The position numbers and the translations under genes were made by a program. A stretch of 64,000 nt of DNA from NCBI GenBank assembly GCA_020466095.1, contig CM035806.1, positions 35,438,060-35,502,059 of the forward strand. The letters run 5' to 3'. Positions 33,297-44,932 of this stretch are shown piece by piece (the stretch's first letter is position 1; each line of letters opens with the position of its first letter). The notes under the pieces were generated by a model. The model worked only from the letters and a program-made list of their open reading frames with translations. It did not search any database and was not told where the DNA came from. This DNA comes from Chlorops oryzae. Taxonomy: Eukaryota; Arthropoda; Insecta; Diptera; Chloropidae.

Positions 33297-36200
33297 AAGA
33301 CAGACGGACATGTCTAAATCGAATCTCCTAGTGACGCTGATCATTTCTATATACATTTTGTATGGTCTATCTCGACTGGTTCTGGGTGTTACACACAACC
33401 ACACAAACGCAATATACCCTCGACACAGAGTGTGTCGGGTATAAAAAAAACTTCGGAAAATTTCTGAAATTTTTGAAAAAGCGTAAAAATGTAAAATTTT
33501 TCATACAAAATTTCGTTCATTAGTGGGACTCATGCAGCTACACGTTTAAGGGAAGACCCCTAATGTGATTTCAAATTGAAATTTTCAATAGAAATTTTAT
33601 CTATTTCGAATTTTTTTTATGGGGATTCCATTTCTAGGCATGCCTGTATATGAAGTTTTTCATTTCTGACAAAGCTGGAGATAGCCCCTAAGACTATGCT
33701 ACATAAGTATCAAAGAAAAATTCGATTAAAAAACATTTGGACCAGGTAGTCGTGAGTAACATTGAATTCTTTATACACAGAGAAAAAAATCAACCAGAAA
33801 ACTGGTTAAATCAAAAGGAAAAACATACAAAACGGCTTCACCAAGGAATATTTTTAATTTAAAAAATTTTTCTTTTTGGGAAAAATAAAGATTTTCCTTT
33901 TGAATCAACCATATTTCAGGTTGAATTGACATGATACTTTCCCAAAAATGCATTTAAATTTAAATTTTTGAACTAACCACGGACATAATTGAAATGACAA
34001 GATAATTTTTAAAATAAATAAAAAAAAAATACCTATACAAGAAGAAATATTAAAACAAATTAAATTAACGTTCAAAGCAAATGGCCACAGAGCCTCCTCC
34101 TATTTTATAAAACAAATGAGAATTATACCGAACGTAAAGACATTTAATTAAACATATTTCCTTTCAAATCAACCAAAAAATGTTGTTGACTAAACCATTT
34201 TTCTTTTGAAATATTTTGTTCTGCTCGAAAATCAAAAGGACTGTGAATAACAATGCGCCCTTTTGAAAAAATCATGGTTGTGTTCGTTCAGTGTATACTT
34301 ATTTATATAGAGAATAATTGTGAATGGGATAAACTTACATGGCACATATAACAAGGTTAGAGCATTAAATATACTCGCGTAGTTAATTACGATTGCTCGA
34401 TGCTTGTCGCTTATGAACTCGCCCAGATAGGCATATGACACACTTGTGCAACCGCATATGCTAATCGGTATCGAAATCGGAATCGGGTGTTGAAAATTGC
34501 GAATTAGGAATATGTATTTTCAAGCGGAAAGTAAATTTAAATATAAAAAAATTTTCTCACCTGAATCCGACCCAAAATTTCACAAAAACATAAGCCCAGA
34601 AATTGGAAATTATCACCGAAAATAGCGTAAGTGCGCTGGCTATAAGTGCTGAGTAAATTATAACCGGGCGACGCCCCTTCGTATCGCTCAAATAGCCCCA
34701 CATGTATGTGGCGCAGACGTTTCCTGAAAAAAGTCCACAATTAAAAGGAATCATTGCATTTTATAATTAATTTACAACAGTGAAAACTCCACTTTACGAC
34801 CACAAGTCTGTAAGCAGAACGTTACGGTTTGACTCACAACGCCTTCCAGGCAATCGAGCTACGGTCGTGGCTATAGTGAACCGAGTAATGTGAAAGCACG
34901 AAAGTCAGTCGTACCTAAATTAATCAAATGAGGTCGTCAAGGGCTGTACAGATAATCCCTTAGACAATCAGACACTTAGATTCATCTACTTGCCTATCCG
35001 GTTAGGCAAGTATAGAAAAACAATTCAAGTGGAGAGGAATAAAAAATATAAATGCAGAAGGAATTTAAAAGATAAAACGGATTTTTGAACTTGTTTTTTT
35101 GCCCTAAAAAGCCAGAAATCTTGCGGGCAACAGCGTACGAGCATTGTGCATACAAAGCAAGGATACGAAGCGTAAGATATATCGTCGGCTTAAAGTGTAA
35201 AGCTGCTAACTAACAATTTCGAAACTTTACAGGGTAAACAAAAAAAAAATTTTTTTTTCAAGACTTAAAGCTTAGGAAGGAAACCCAAACTATGAACGGT
35301 TTATTTTCTTCGTATATGAAGTCTCTTCTAGATTCGATTCTGTGCACTATACAAAAGCTACGTTCGAGTCACTTGTGCACATATTTCTCCGTATTTACAA
35401 TTTGAAATTAAAACAGATTTATTTTCCTGACGATGCAGTGGGCTGTTTTCATTCGAATGACATCGAAAAGTCAGAATTTGTTAAAAGTGGACTTAGAAGG
35501 TTTACACTTTAAGCCGACGATATGTTCGACGTTCTTCGTATTCTCGCGGCAGGTGTCACATGTCGGGTCCACGTTAATGTTTCTGCCTGTAAAGAGGAAT
35601 TGACACTATTACACTGATACACATCACCACTCTCATCCCACCCACGACGTAAAGAAGTTTCAGAGATCCTAACTGCCTGAATATGGACGCTAACTGAAAA
35701 AGTAACGTTTCCGTCGCGTCCGCATATAACTGATTGCCCCTCAGATCTGTATAGCAATTTTTGAAAAATACAAACGTCCACATGACGCACAGGAAAATGC
35801 CGCAGCACAAAAGTCCTTTTTACCGCATTCCTATAGTCGGGACTTAAAAATGCTCAAGAAAGTGTCGCGTCCGTGAGGAAATGCTCATATGGGCATTTCC
35901 AAACGGATGCGACACTTAAATGAGCAATTTTAAGTCCCGAATTCAAGTATGTGGTAAAAAGGACTTTGGCTTCTCAATAATTTCGTGCAGCTTTTGCGGA
36001 CTTTTGTATTTTTCAAAGTTTCCCGTCCCGAATGGCAATCAGCTATGTACGGACGCGACAAAAAGTTTACTTTTTCTGGAAATAATTCGAGTTTTTTTTT
36101 TTTTTTTCCGAATGGCAATCAGCTATGTACGGACGCGACAAAAAGTTTACTTTTTCTGGAAATAATTCGAGTTTTTTTTTTTTTTCTTCTCTTTTGTTTT

Positions 36201-36536
36201 TCCATCTTCTTTAAAGCTTACCAACATAACTCACTCCCGAAAGGATGCCCTTATCCGCGGAGCTTAAATCGAAATCACATTTTGATGCAATCGCCACAAA
36301 GCCAATCCCGAAAATCTCATTCGTGGACGTCATCAGAAAGAGGCCACTTGTTAAAAGCACTATTATTTGAACTCTCCCAAAGCCTGATGAAAAATTTCAA
36401 ATAGATCAATTTCAGGAATCTTATTCACAATGCCTGTTCAAATACCGATTTTCCGAAGAACGTCCTCGTAGTCATGACTTTGATTTTCGATTCCGGAAAG
36501 ATTCACTTCACTGGCATTCTGTTTGGGTTGCAACAT
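30663..36536 (-). CDS. SV2-like MFS transporter, gene B (10 exons, intact)
   Basis: Intact member of the cluster: a 12-helix membrane transporter of the SV2-like MFS branch, substrate unknown. Exons in transcript order: 36536-36446, 36383-36222, 34723-34561, 34460-34339, 32143-31825, 31756-31649, 31588-31459, 31287-31004, 30935-30808, 30727-30663. Total 1572 bp, 523 residues; all GT-AG junctions and phases agree. Start ATG 36536 has a good AAAATG context. Landmarks: SHDYEDVLRKIGFGRVQ at the exon 1/2 join, the MFS signature GYLSDTKGRRP (about residues 94-104), PWRLL (about 202-206), PESPK (about 225-229), KKMWYDTKPLF in exon 6, IGLGVWFPEIQ in exon 7, FSLFLVIPEL in exon 8, and a 21-residue tail ending SQPKEIV. 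Introns 6-9 are short; introns 2 and 4 hold foldback DNA and repeats. Seven exons have exactly the length of their gene A or gene C counterparts. The exon 5 donor (GTATGT at 31824) was chosen over two nearby GT sites because only it keeps the phase. Confidence 0.92.
32188..32232 (+). repeat. (GT)n(GC)n alternating microsatellite
   Basis: GTGTGTGTGC, then a run of GC, then GTGTGTGT, about 45 bp of alternating purine-pyrimidine. It lies in intron 4 of gene B, about 45 bp from the exon 5 acceptor. Confidence 0.9.
32542..33444 (+). repeat. AAGTAAG...GGGTATAA repeat, long form (copy 5)
   Basis: In intron 4 of gene B. The ACAGACCCTAGTACTGGAGG block occurs twice (about 32821 and 33105), so it has one more internal module than the short form. 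Complete 5' hairpin, ATACCCGACACAG, a long (GACA)n tract at about 33247-33310, and the 3' stem-loop ending GTGTCGGGTATAA. Confidence 0.85.
33773..34294 (-). repeat. CACTGA-ended element with GGTTGATTTGAAAGG core (copy 2)
   Basis: Inverse orientation relative to 16669-17296. Ends ATACACAGAG on the left and GTTCAGTGTAT on the right. Lies in intron 4 of gene B, about 45 bp from the exon 4 donor. Confidence 0.75.
35697..36073. repeat. Foldback DNA in intron 2 of gene B
   Basis: Two imperfect inverted arms of about 190 bp meet at about 35892. The inner ~107 bp (35835-35941) is the best paired: GTCGGGACTTAAAA on one side against TTTTAAGTCCCGA on the other, GTGTCGCGTCCGT against ACGGATGCGACAC. Outer parts pair GTAAAAAGGACTTT with AAAGTCCTTTTTAC, and CGTCGCGTCCG with CGGACGCGAC. 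Frames at 35509-35810 belong to it. Confidence 0.8.
36028..36185 (+). repeat. 80-bp tandem duplication
   Basis: CCGAATGGCAATCAGC through to a T-run, repeated twice with period 80 bp and almost no differences. It overlaps the right arm of the foldback and ends about 40 bp from exon 2 of gene B. Confidence 0.9.
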
Positions 36537-37661
36537 TTTCTCGTGCAAATTTCAAACGTGATCCACACTGTTATTTAGTTTTCTTTCTTTCTCTTTTTTT
36601 TTATTTGAGATCAGTTCCCCAACGTCGCAGAAATTCATTTAGAGCAGATTCAATAGATGTCCCTCTTTATAAGGTAACGTTCTCGGTATATGTATGCGAT
36701 AGATTTCTAGAAAAAAAAAGGCCCCGACAACCTTTTAAAATATACGAGTATTCAAACATACCAGCTGTGGCGAGCTTTAACATTCAACAGCCAGTATTTG
36801 CTCGTAAATTGTTGGGTCTGGTAAGGGACTGGCGGCATGTTTTACAGATTGAGAACTAGACTGAACTTCAACTTATCTATGCGTTGTGTTATATAATTCT
36901 TTTCAGTTTAGTGCAATGTTTTGCATATTTAAAAGTAATGCTTTGCTGCTTTAAAAGCCGAAAAAATTAGTAAACAAAAGAAAGAAAAGGGAAGTGAAAT
37001 TTGCTTTGCTTGGTTTTTACTACTACGCAATGTGATGCATTCGGCTAGTTCCGTACATTTTACGAAAATGGAAACAATGGGTATATGAAAGATGAAATTT
37101 CAAATATAAGTATACCTTGGATTAAAAGTTCTGGAAATACACATGAACAGCAGACCCGGCTTCTGTGTAGTAAATAAAGAAGTATGTTCTCATGAACAAA
37201 CTCGGTGCCTGAAAAGTGGTGGTCAGATGAAATCCATCCAATCTCGAACTATCTTATTCTCATTTCACCCCGACACTTTGGAATAAAAGTTTTCGCTTAA
37301 TTAGCTCCACTCTCTACCCTGCAGGAAGCCTGTCGCCATATGACCCCGTTTCTATATTGACGTTTCTATATAGACAAGAGAACTAGTTCCAACGTCAACA
37401 GTATTTATAGGCGGTGTCATTAAAGAAACTGTACTGTCAAGAGGTATAGTTCATCTTTATTGACCATGTCAACAACGTGTCTCCTTATAAAGCGAAAGAG
37501 TACTCCTTTTTGTCTTCATAATAGTACCGACGTCAATAGTTTTTCGGTCTACTGTTGACATTCAATGACAACTCAATGTTAAATGTCAATAACGCAAAGC
37601 TTTGCGACGGGTATAACTGGTCAGTAGTACTGTTGACGCAGTCAGTAGAGAAAGAGTATAG
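36537..37661. other. Gene B upstream region, no gene seen
   Basis: Presumed promoter and 5' UTR side of gene B. I see no firm core-promoter elements. The 84-residue frame at 36605-36859 has no recognisable domain. Confidence 0.4.
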
Positions 37662-38097
37662 GGGCCAAAATTCTTTTTAATGCCTAAGCTTCTGTCCCTG
37701 TCAATGAAATTATGTTTTCATGAAGGAGAAAATCAAATTAATAACAAATTAATTTTACAAAAAAATTTATTCATAACAAAGTAAAATACTCTAGTCGAAT
37801 TGAAAAAAATCAATTATTACCAAAACTCCATTTTGTTTACTCGCAAATTACAGTAACATTGTTGTCATCTCTTGTGTTGTCTTGCCAAAAAAGACAACAA
37901 TGTTACTGTAATTTGCGAGAAAACAAAATGGAGTTTTGGTTATATTTGATTTTTTTCAATTCGACTAGAGTATTTTAGTTTGTTATGAATACATTTTTTT
38001 GTAAAATTAATTTGTTATTAATGTATTTTGATCCTTCATTGAAACTGAATTTCATTGACAGATACAGATATGTAGGCATTAAAAAGAATTTTGGCCC
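37662..38097. repeat. Long perfect-geometry inverted repeat (205-bp arms, 26-nt loop)
   Basis: Left arm 37662-37866 and right arm 37893-38097 are both exactly 205 bp and by eye over 90% identical when one is reversed. Outer ends are GGGCCAAAATTCTTTTTAAT and its inverse; inner ends are AACATTGTTGTC and GACAACAATGTT. The loop is 26 nt. A transcript of either strand would fold into a long near-perfect duplex. It lies about 1.1 kb upstream of the gene B start. It could be a foldback transposon or a hairpin-RNA locus. Confidence 0.9.
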
Positions 38098-39563
38098 ATA
38101 GATTCACTATTGACATTTCCGGCAGGGTAGTTAAGCAAAATGTATGTTTGTATGTCAACAGACGGACAGACAGACAGACAGATTGTTATGCCACGGGTAA
38201 ATCGAATCTCCAGGCGAAGCTGATCATTGATCGTTGCACACGAACGCACAGACGCAAATTTCTTTCTAATATAAAAAAATGAAAAGGTATTGAAAATATC
38301 GTAAAAAAAATTTCATGATTTTTTTATATTAGGTAGTATTATTTGACCTGTTAAAGTTTTTTAATTTGCAATTTTTATTTGGGCCTTAGGTGATTCATAT
38401 TCCACTTTTATAGTGAAAAATGTTAGTTATTGTCAATGGAAAAAATTTATTTTTTCAAATTTATTTATTTATTTATTTAAAAATGAAAGTTATTAATAAA
38501 TTTATTATTTACATGCTAGGAGCACCGGCAACGGAGGCCTTCGGCTTTATTTTTCAGAATTTACTTCTCTCGGTCCAAATAAAAAAAATAACGAGAAATT
38601 TTTATTTAACAAGGACAAGAACTAAGTTTGGAAAGTTATCTTTTTTATTTAATAACGCTTGTCGATAATTGCATGAATTTTTGCTCAGTGAAACCCGACG
38701 GATATATAACATCGCTTCGTAGCTTCAATGCCATTGACAGCTATCCAAGTTTAAAACATTAGTCTCAATCAGTTGGTCGATGATCATTTTTCATGATCAA
38801 AAATTAAATTAAAGATTAAGAAAAAAAAAAAGACAACAAATTTCAGCCCATCACCATACCGTATAAGTTGTCACTTTAATAAAATAAAATAAATTGAATT
38901 AAAAAAAAAATCTTCTCGGACCAGTAAAACCTTCAGGCACTTAAATCAATGCTTCCGTTTGAATAGGATTGGATTTTTTCTTGAACGGCACTCGAACTCA
39001 CTTCGACTGAACCAACATCTCACGTGCTCAATTGACAGTTTTCAATACATTAGCGCAGCGAATGGGAATGGGGCGGCGGCACGGAAAGAAACATGAGAAT
39101 AAATTGATTCCGGAACTTGGCAGTTTTTGAATCTTATTTTCTGCGATAAAACTAATTCGAATTATATTATATCGACAGATATGTAGGTCCTCCTACAATG
39201 AATTTTCTACGAACACAGAGACGCCTTGTCATTGAAAAGGAAATCTTACAATCAAAATATCCCAGATGCCATTCAACGATAGCTACGCCACTGCGTTAAC
39301 GTTCAACGATTTGAAATCATTCGTTTTTCGAATGAAACTCTTTAGTTTCAGTGGAAGTGCTAATTGCCGGAAATAAATTAGGTAATGGCTTGGGTGTTTA
39401 CCCACACAGACTTGCTCAGGCGTTCGCAGTGCTTTCAGCAGTAGTTTGTGCCTTTTGAACAGTGCCAAGTCAACAGGCTTTCCCAACTACGGAAGCATGA
39501 ATGACTGAATTGGTTTTCTTTCATTTTATTTCATCCTTTTTAACATCATTTATTTTTCGGGTT

Positions 39564-39594
<31 letters not shown>

Positions 39595-41524
39595 GTATTT
39601 CCTGCAGGCGCAACATTTTTGGATATGGAAGCTTAAATCGTGCGTTTGAATCCATAAAGAAAATTCCAAGAGTTGTGCAAACTCTCAATCAAAGCGAAAA
39701 TGCTGAATGGCCTTTTTTATTAAAAATCTTTGCGAGTCTGGATGGAAATACATTCTCGCACTCGCTCAGTGGAGCTTCTTAGAGTACCGGCTTAAATGTA
39801 GTCTCTTTTGAGTGAATTATAACGAAAAATTTTTCCGGCTGTAAATGGAGCGTAAGTGCTTGATGTACTTAGTCCATTGTAAGTATGTTACTTAGTTTGA
39901 CAGTTGGGAGTGTAATATTCATTTTTCTGTGTGTTTTCCTTTTAAAGTGCACACTTTCATAGAATTTCGAGAATTTTTTATCGTGATCGGATGAGAAATT
40001 TTATAGGCATAGTTGCATCAGCAGTTTTGAATGATTTGTACAATTCACACTTGCTTTATGGGGCTACACATGAAATAATTATATGTACCAATGGTGTGAG
40101 GGAAGACGATTTAAAGAAAAAATTTTACCAATTTTCGTGGGTTTCTGTCTCTGCCAGGGTATGTAGATTATAGTTATATATTACACACGGAACGATAAAA
40201 GAAGAGCCCTAAAAAAAGCGCACTTGGTAAGGATTTAAAAGGATTTTTCACAGAAGTTCAATGATGATGAGTCGCCTATTTGAAAGCTTTGTTGTATTGC
40301 TTAGCCGCAGTGCTGAATGCAATTTAAAATACTTAAGACTAGGTTCAACGATATGGCTACGAACCAAATTTTGGCTGTGTTTGATAAATTTCTTGATCCA
40401 ATCGAGCCCAAACCGTGTAAATATACATCCTACATGTAACCAAATTATATTTAACCATACGCGGTTACGCTGTTTGGACGCGATTGGGACAATCAATTTC
40501 TCAAAAACATCACAGCCATATCGTATCGTCCAACCTAGACTTCAGTCATAGAGTTTGCCGTTATAAAATTGAGAATATTTTTTCCTCATCGAAAATCTCC
40601 GTTGAAAATTTCCCTATATTGAGTGCCGCCTTTTTTGCTTATGAAAAATCATAATTCTTTCTTTTTGAAAAATTGAAATTGTTTTTATTTGGAATCAAAT
40701 TTCTACGATACAGAATTTTCATTTTTAAGGACATGTCCTTTACTTCGCCTGTCTCCTTTGCTCGTATTCGATCGGCCATTTTATCGCACACAACCACCTT
40801 CGTATGAAAATCGATTTCCAGGAAAATCAATTTCAAATGTTTAAAATCGTAGAGAAGAAAATATAAATTCATTCACTTAAAAGTGTTCCTTGTGTGCTAT
40901 CGTTTTGTCGCGAACTGTAGGTACACATATATATGTGCATACAAACATACGGTGGTGCAGTTTAATCGTTCGCGACCGGTCTCAGCTTGTTCATTTATTT
41001 ATTTATTTATTTATTTATATTAAATATGTATTTGATATTTTCGCGGCAATTCTTTGCATCCCATATATGTACATATGTAAGTATGTATTCAAATAGAATA
41101 ACCATATGAGAGAGCTGACTCAACCTTTACGTCTACTTGCAGGTACTTGTTCGTATGTATGGTGTTGCGTGTTGTGTTTGCATATGCTAAGCTCTATAAA
41201 CCTGACCTGATAAGGTTTTATTAAATTCTTAGAAACAATCATCGGATCGACATGAGTTTCTTACTAATCGATTAATAGTTTACTTCCCCTGATGCTAATG
41301 GCTCACTTGAACTTTATCATCGGCCAAATTATTCCGAATACTGTCGCGGCCGAGCAGAGAGTTAACTAAATTTTCTTAGCCGAACTGATAAATCTCTCTA
41401 GTATCTGACATTTAATGCTTAAAAAGAATAATTTCCCTTTTTTTTTTGGCTTTTATTTATATTTTTTTTGGGGAAATTGACATAAGATTCAATAATTTAC
41501 AATAAAAATTTGGGTGTGAAAAAA
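38098..41524. other. Intergenic, no gene seen
   Basis: Contains a fragment of the AAGTAAG/GGGTATAA family at about 38150-38265 (GACGGACAGACAG, GGGTAAATCGAATCTCC, CTGATCATTGATC), a TTTA microsatellite at 38459-38480, T- and A-runs, and a TTTA tract at 40992-41020. None of the short frames shows a known motif. Confidence 0.4.
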
Positions 41525-41943
41525 CCCTGCAGTAATATGGACTGACCCAAGTGTAGCCTTCGGTCAGTCCTTCATGTTACCAATACTAGTCCTCTCATAA
41601 TTCCACTTCTAATGTATTCAACTGACCTTTTTAACATGGGCCTGTCCTAGGGGAGGGACTAGTCCGCAAAACGGCTGATCATAGGCCAGTCAATTTTGGG
41701 TCAATTGTCGTAATTTTGTCTGGTTTTAGGATATTCAAATAATGTAAATAAACAACAAATTTCTTATATATATTCTAAGTTGATGAAAGTGCCATTTACA
41801 GACTACCCATAAACTAACCCCTTTATTACCGACCGCCGGCTATCCGAATTCCATGGAGCGAACTGCCATAATTTAACCGGTAGGGTTTGGACCGGTCAAA
41901 GACCAGTCCTTCTTAGAAAACTGACCGGCTCATAACTGCAGGG
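41525..41943. mobile_element. CCCTGCAGT TIR element (complete copy)
   Basis: CCCTGCAGTAATATGGACTG at the left, CTCATAACTGCAGGG at the right, 419 bp. Internal GGACTGAC/GTCAGTCC words appear in both orientations. The inverse copy at 53425-54350 shares almost its whole length. Confidence 0.78.
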
Positions 41944-42065
41944 AATGTATCCAATATTTTCATTAGATGTAGTCATAATATTGTCTTATAAGTCATGGAG
42001 GGAAATTTCCCAACTGCAGCCATTTTAAGCTCTAAATGATCAGCCTCGCACCAGGGGATTCGGTT

Positions 42066-42225
42066 TGGCCATGTCCGCCCGTCTCTCCGTTTGTTCGCCG
42101 GTCTGTCTTTCTGTATATCGTTTTCTTATCGAAGGAGTTGAGTTATCTTGGCGAAATTCGGTATGCATATTTGCGTAGACATGAGTAAGATCAAGTTCGA
42201 GAGTGGACCGAATCGGAACATTTAT
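42066..42225 (-). repeat. AAGTAAG...GGGTATAA repeat fragment, inverse orientation
   Basis: Minus-strand piece holding CGACCTGTTC-like and AAGAAAACGATATACAG, GGCGAACAAACGG, ATGGCCAAACCG, the region around the GACGGACA tract. Both ends of the repeat are missing. Confidence 0.55.
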
Positions 42226-42525
42226 TTTTTTTGGGCACCTCCGTTATGCTCATGAAAATCTCATTAATTTGATTTTGATTGAATGGCCGAGTTCTTTGGG
42301 CCATTTTTAAAAACCATTTCAAACATGCCCTGGAGGAAGGTCGTGCAATCATATGGGGGCAGTTCCATTAAAAAACTCAGCTTGTTAAAAAGTTGATTCC
42401 AAATATTTGCATGTGTTGAATATTTCCAGGAATTCCTACAGAATTGGAGACCAGGCATTAGTGCGATAGTGCGTAGTGTGGGAGTAGTGCTTTTATTTGT
42501 CAGAGTAGTAAATTGAGCGACTATC

Positions 42526-42745
42526 GGGTATGTGATTATTTTCCCTTTCCCGGGGATTTCAAATCCCCAACTGATGTGATTTCCCTTTCTCTAGATTGAG
42601 GAGGAATTTGAATTATCTCATGATCTAACTGGCGATATGCATTCTCTATTAAAGTAATTCAAATTCCCTCTCAATCTAGGAAAAAGGGGAATTAATTTCG
42701 ATATTGAATTACGTTTCCCGCGAAAGGGAAACCAATCACATACCC
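42526..42745. repeat. Palindromic MITE, GGGTATGTGATT ends
   Basis: GGGTATGTGATTATTTTCCC at the left is matched by GGGAAACCAATCACATACCC at the right. Inner CTAGATTGAG and CTCAATCTAG also pair, so most of the 220 bp folds back. Confidence 0.78.
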
Positions 42746-42960
42746 GCATAAGACATTGGATACAAGAATAAGCAACTTATTATTTCTAAGAAATCACCCA
42801 TCTGATAACCCAAGATCTTGGTCGCGACCTTGTTTTCCCATGCGGAGATGTGGTCGTACGCTCTTAGACTATAAACACAGCGTGTGGCGGCATTGAAGGC
42901 TACTTGCAGTTCTCTCATTGAGACAGCATCAAGTTTGCTATAAACAGTAGCGAAGTACGT

Positions 42961-42999
<39 letters not shown>

Positions 43000-44267
43000 A
43001 TAAACGTGAAAATAACTTTGGTCGACGATATGCTTTCTTACATACTGATTTATAAATTCCCCTAATGAGCCCCTTGAAGCTAGACTCTGTGGGCCCATTT
43101 TTGGGCGTTCTAATCAAGAAAAACTAGCTACTGTAGTTTTTTTCCCGGTAGCACCGGTAAGAATCACAAAAACCAAAAATCATTTGATGGGTTTTTTTTT
43201 TAAATTTCATGAAATTAAAAATTCAAATTTATGAGCGGAGACCAGCGCAAGTCGCCAAATGCAAGTAAATAAACCAAAAACAAGGCCAATTACGATTTCT
43301 TCGCAAATAACTTGACACAGTTCATGAACATGAAGGAGGAGCAGTATAGCAGAGGGTTAACAGGCGAGAAGCGAAAAGCTACAAAGCAATTCAATTCAGC
43401 GCTAAATGATGATAGCAAATATTTTCGACTTCATTCCGTATTTTACTCCGACTTAATTTTCAATTGTCATTTTAAATTTGCACCAGCGAATTATTGAAGC
43501 GTCGACTCCTGAATAATTAAGCAATGTTTACAAAGGAACAATAAATGAGAAATCATGAACTTGGAAACGCTGTTCGTGGCCCGTACCGATTCGCGTCCGA
43601 GATCCAATGGATTTTGTGGCAGCCATAGGACTCGGAGCCCTGAGCCGAGCATGGCGCGCGCATTCCTTAAAGACTTCGATAACTATTCAATATTTATTTT
43701 ATGAATTTGACTATTGCAACAGCTGCGATTCTCATACTTGAGTAGTTCGAACTTCGTAGTTTATAGTATACATTCTCTAATTTCCCTTCCACCCTTCGCC
43801 TGATCGAGAGTGTTTATAAGCGTATCTTATGTTTCACAGTGCATGGCTCTCGCTTTCTGTGAATTCGCCATTATCGCATTTTCTTTCGAAATTGATTAAT
43901 CAACTACTACGACTTTGTTTATTGATTGCTCAAGGGGAATTTAGATGTCGATGGAATCCAATCGATTGAAATGCGATGACTCATTTAGCTGCTTAAATGT
44001 TTTGTGCATTAAAAGGGAAGACGACACTTTATTCGAATTGTTTTAATGCGACACGTTCAAAGTATTAACTCGATAAAAAAAAAAAAAAAAATCAAAAACT
44101 GGAACTTGAGCTCTTAATAATTTAAATAATATTTTCTTGATAGTCGGATACGTGTAGGAAACCGGCATTGGGAATTACGAAACGATATCAATTGATCTTT
44201 TTAGACAGATATGAGAAAGAAATTAAGGATTAAAAAGATATTATAACTTAGCACGGGCAAGCCTCAC
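42746..44267. other. Intergenic, no gene seen
   Basis: Includes a T-run of about 38 bases at 42961-42998. A 49-codon frame at 43555-43704 has somewhat higher GC but no family resemblance. Confidence 0.4.
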
Positions 44268-44450
44268 AAAGCGTGTTCTAGTCAGGGGAGCATGACAAAA
44301 CAAGACCACGAGCTTTATGAAAAAGTATTCTAGAGAATATTAAGACCATACGAGTATACTGACTTTTTTTCAATATCTTTATGGAAACCGTCCTTTTGCC
44401 ACGCATATTTTTCTAAAATTTTTCGAATGTTAACTGGTTTAGGCTTGAGA
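44268..44450 (+). repeat. AAGTAAG...GGGTATAA repeat, 5' fragment
   Basis: GTTCTAGTCAGGGGAGCATGAC, AAGACCACGAG, ATTAAGACCATACG, TCTTTATGGAAACCG and TTTGCCACGC align with the 5' third of the family. Cut off by the element beginning at 44460. Confidence 0.6.
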
Positions 44451-44459
44451 TATATATTA

Positions 44460-44932
44460 CACTGAACGAACACTAACCATGAATTTTTTCAAACGGGCGC
44501 CATTTGTTATTACATTGTTTTGATTTTCAGCATGAACAACATATTTCGCGAAACCCAATGTAGAAAAATGGTTTTAGTCAACAACATTTTTTGGTTGATT
44601 TGAAAGGAAAATATTTAATTAAAATTTCTTTACGTTCGGTATAATTCTCATTTGTTTTTATAAAAAGGACATATAAGATCTATCCGATGGCTCATTTTGG
44701 TTGTTTATGTTCACAGAGGGCTTGTGCCATTTGGTTAGTTAAAGTTTGACATTTCTTCTTGTATAGGTATTTAAGAAAATTTATTTTTATTTTTAAATTA
44801 TCTTTGTCATTTCAATTATGTCCGTGGTTAGTTCAACAATTTAAATTTAAATCCATTTTTGAAAATTATCATGTCAATTCAACCTGAAATATGGTTGATT
44901 GAAAAGGAAAATGTTGATTTTTTGCAACAAGT
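44460..44932 (+). repeat. CACTGA-ended element with GGTTGATTTGAAAGG core (copy 3, truncated)
   Basis: Begins ACACTGAACGAACACTAACC and matches 16669-17296 until TTTTTTGCAACAAG, where it stops at about 44932. It appears to interrupt the repeat at 44268. Confidence 0.72.

Noticed and set aside
33241..33310. CRISPR-like array of short repeats
   Set aside because: It is a GACA/GACGGACA microsatellite with no spacers, in an animal genome.
35574..35810. 78-residue minus frame that looked like a membrane segment in intron 2 of gene B
   Set aside because: It falls in the foldback DNA and does not match any SV2 exon; exons 2 and 3 already join in phase without it.
39283..39486. 67-residue minus frame ending KSLNVNAVA
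   Set aside because: It begins at a TTG, not ATG, and has no known motif.
43555..43704. 49-codon frame of higher GC
   Set aside because: Too short, no similarity that I recognise, no splice or promoter signals.
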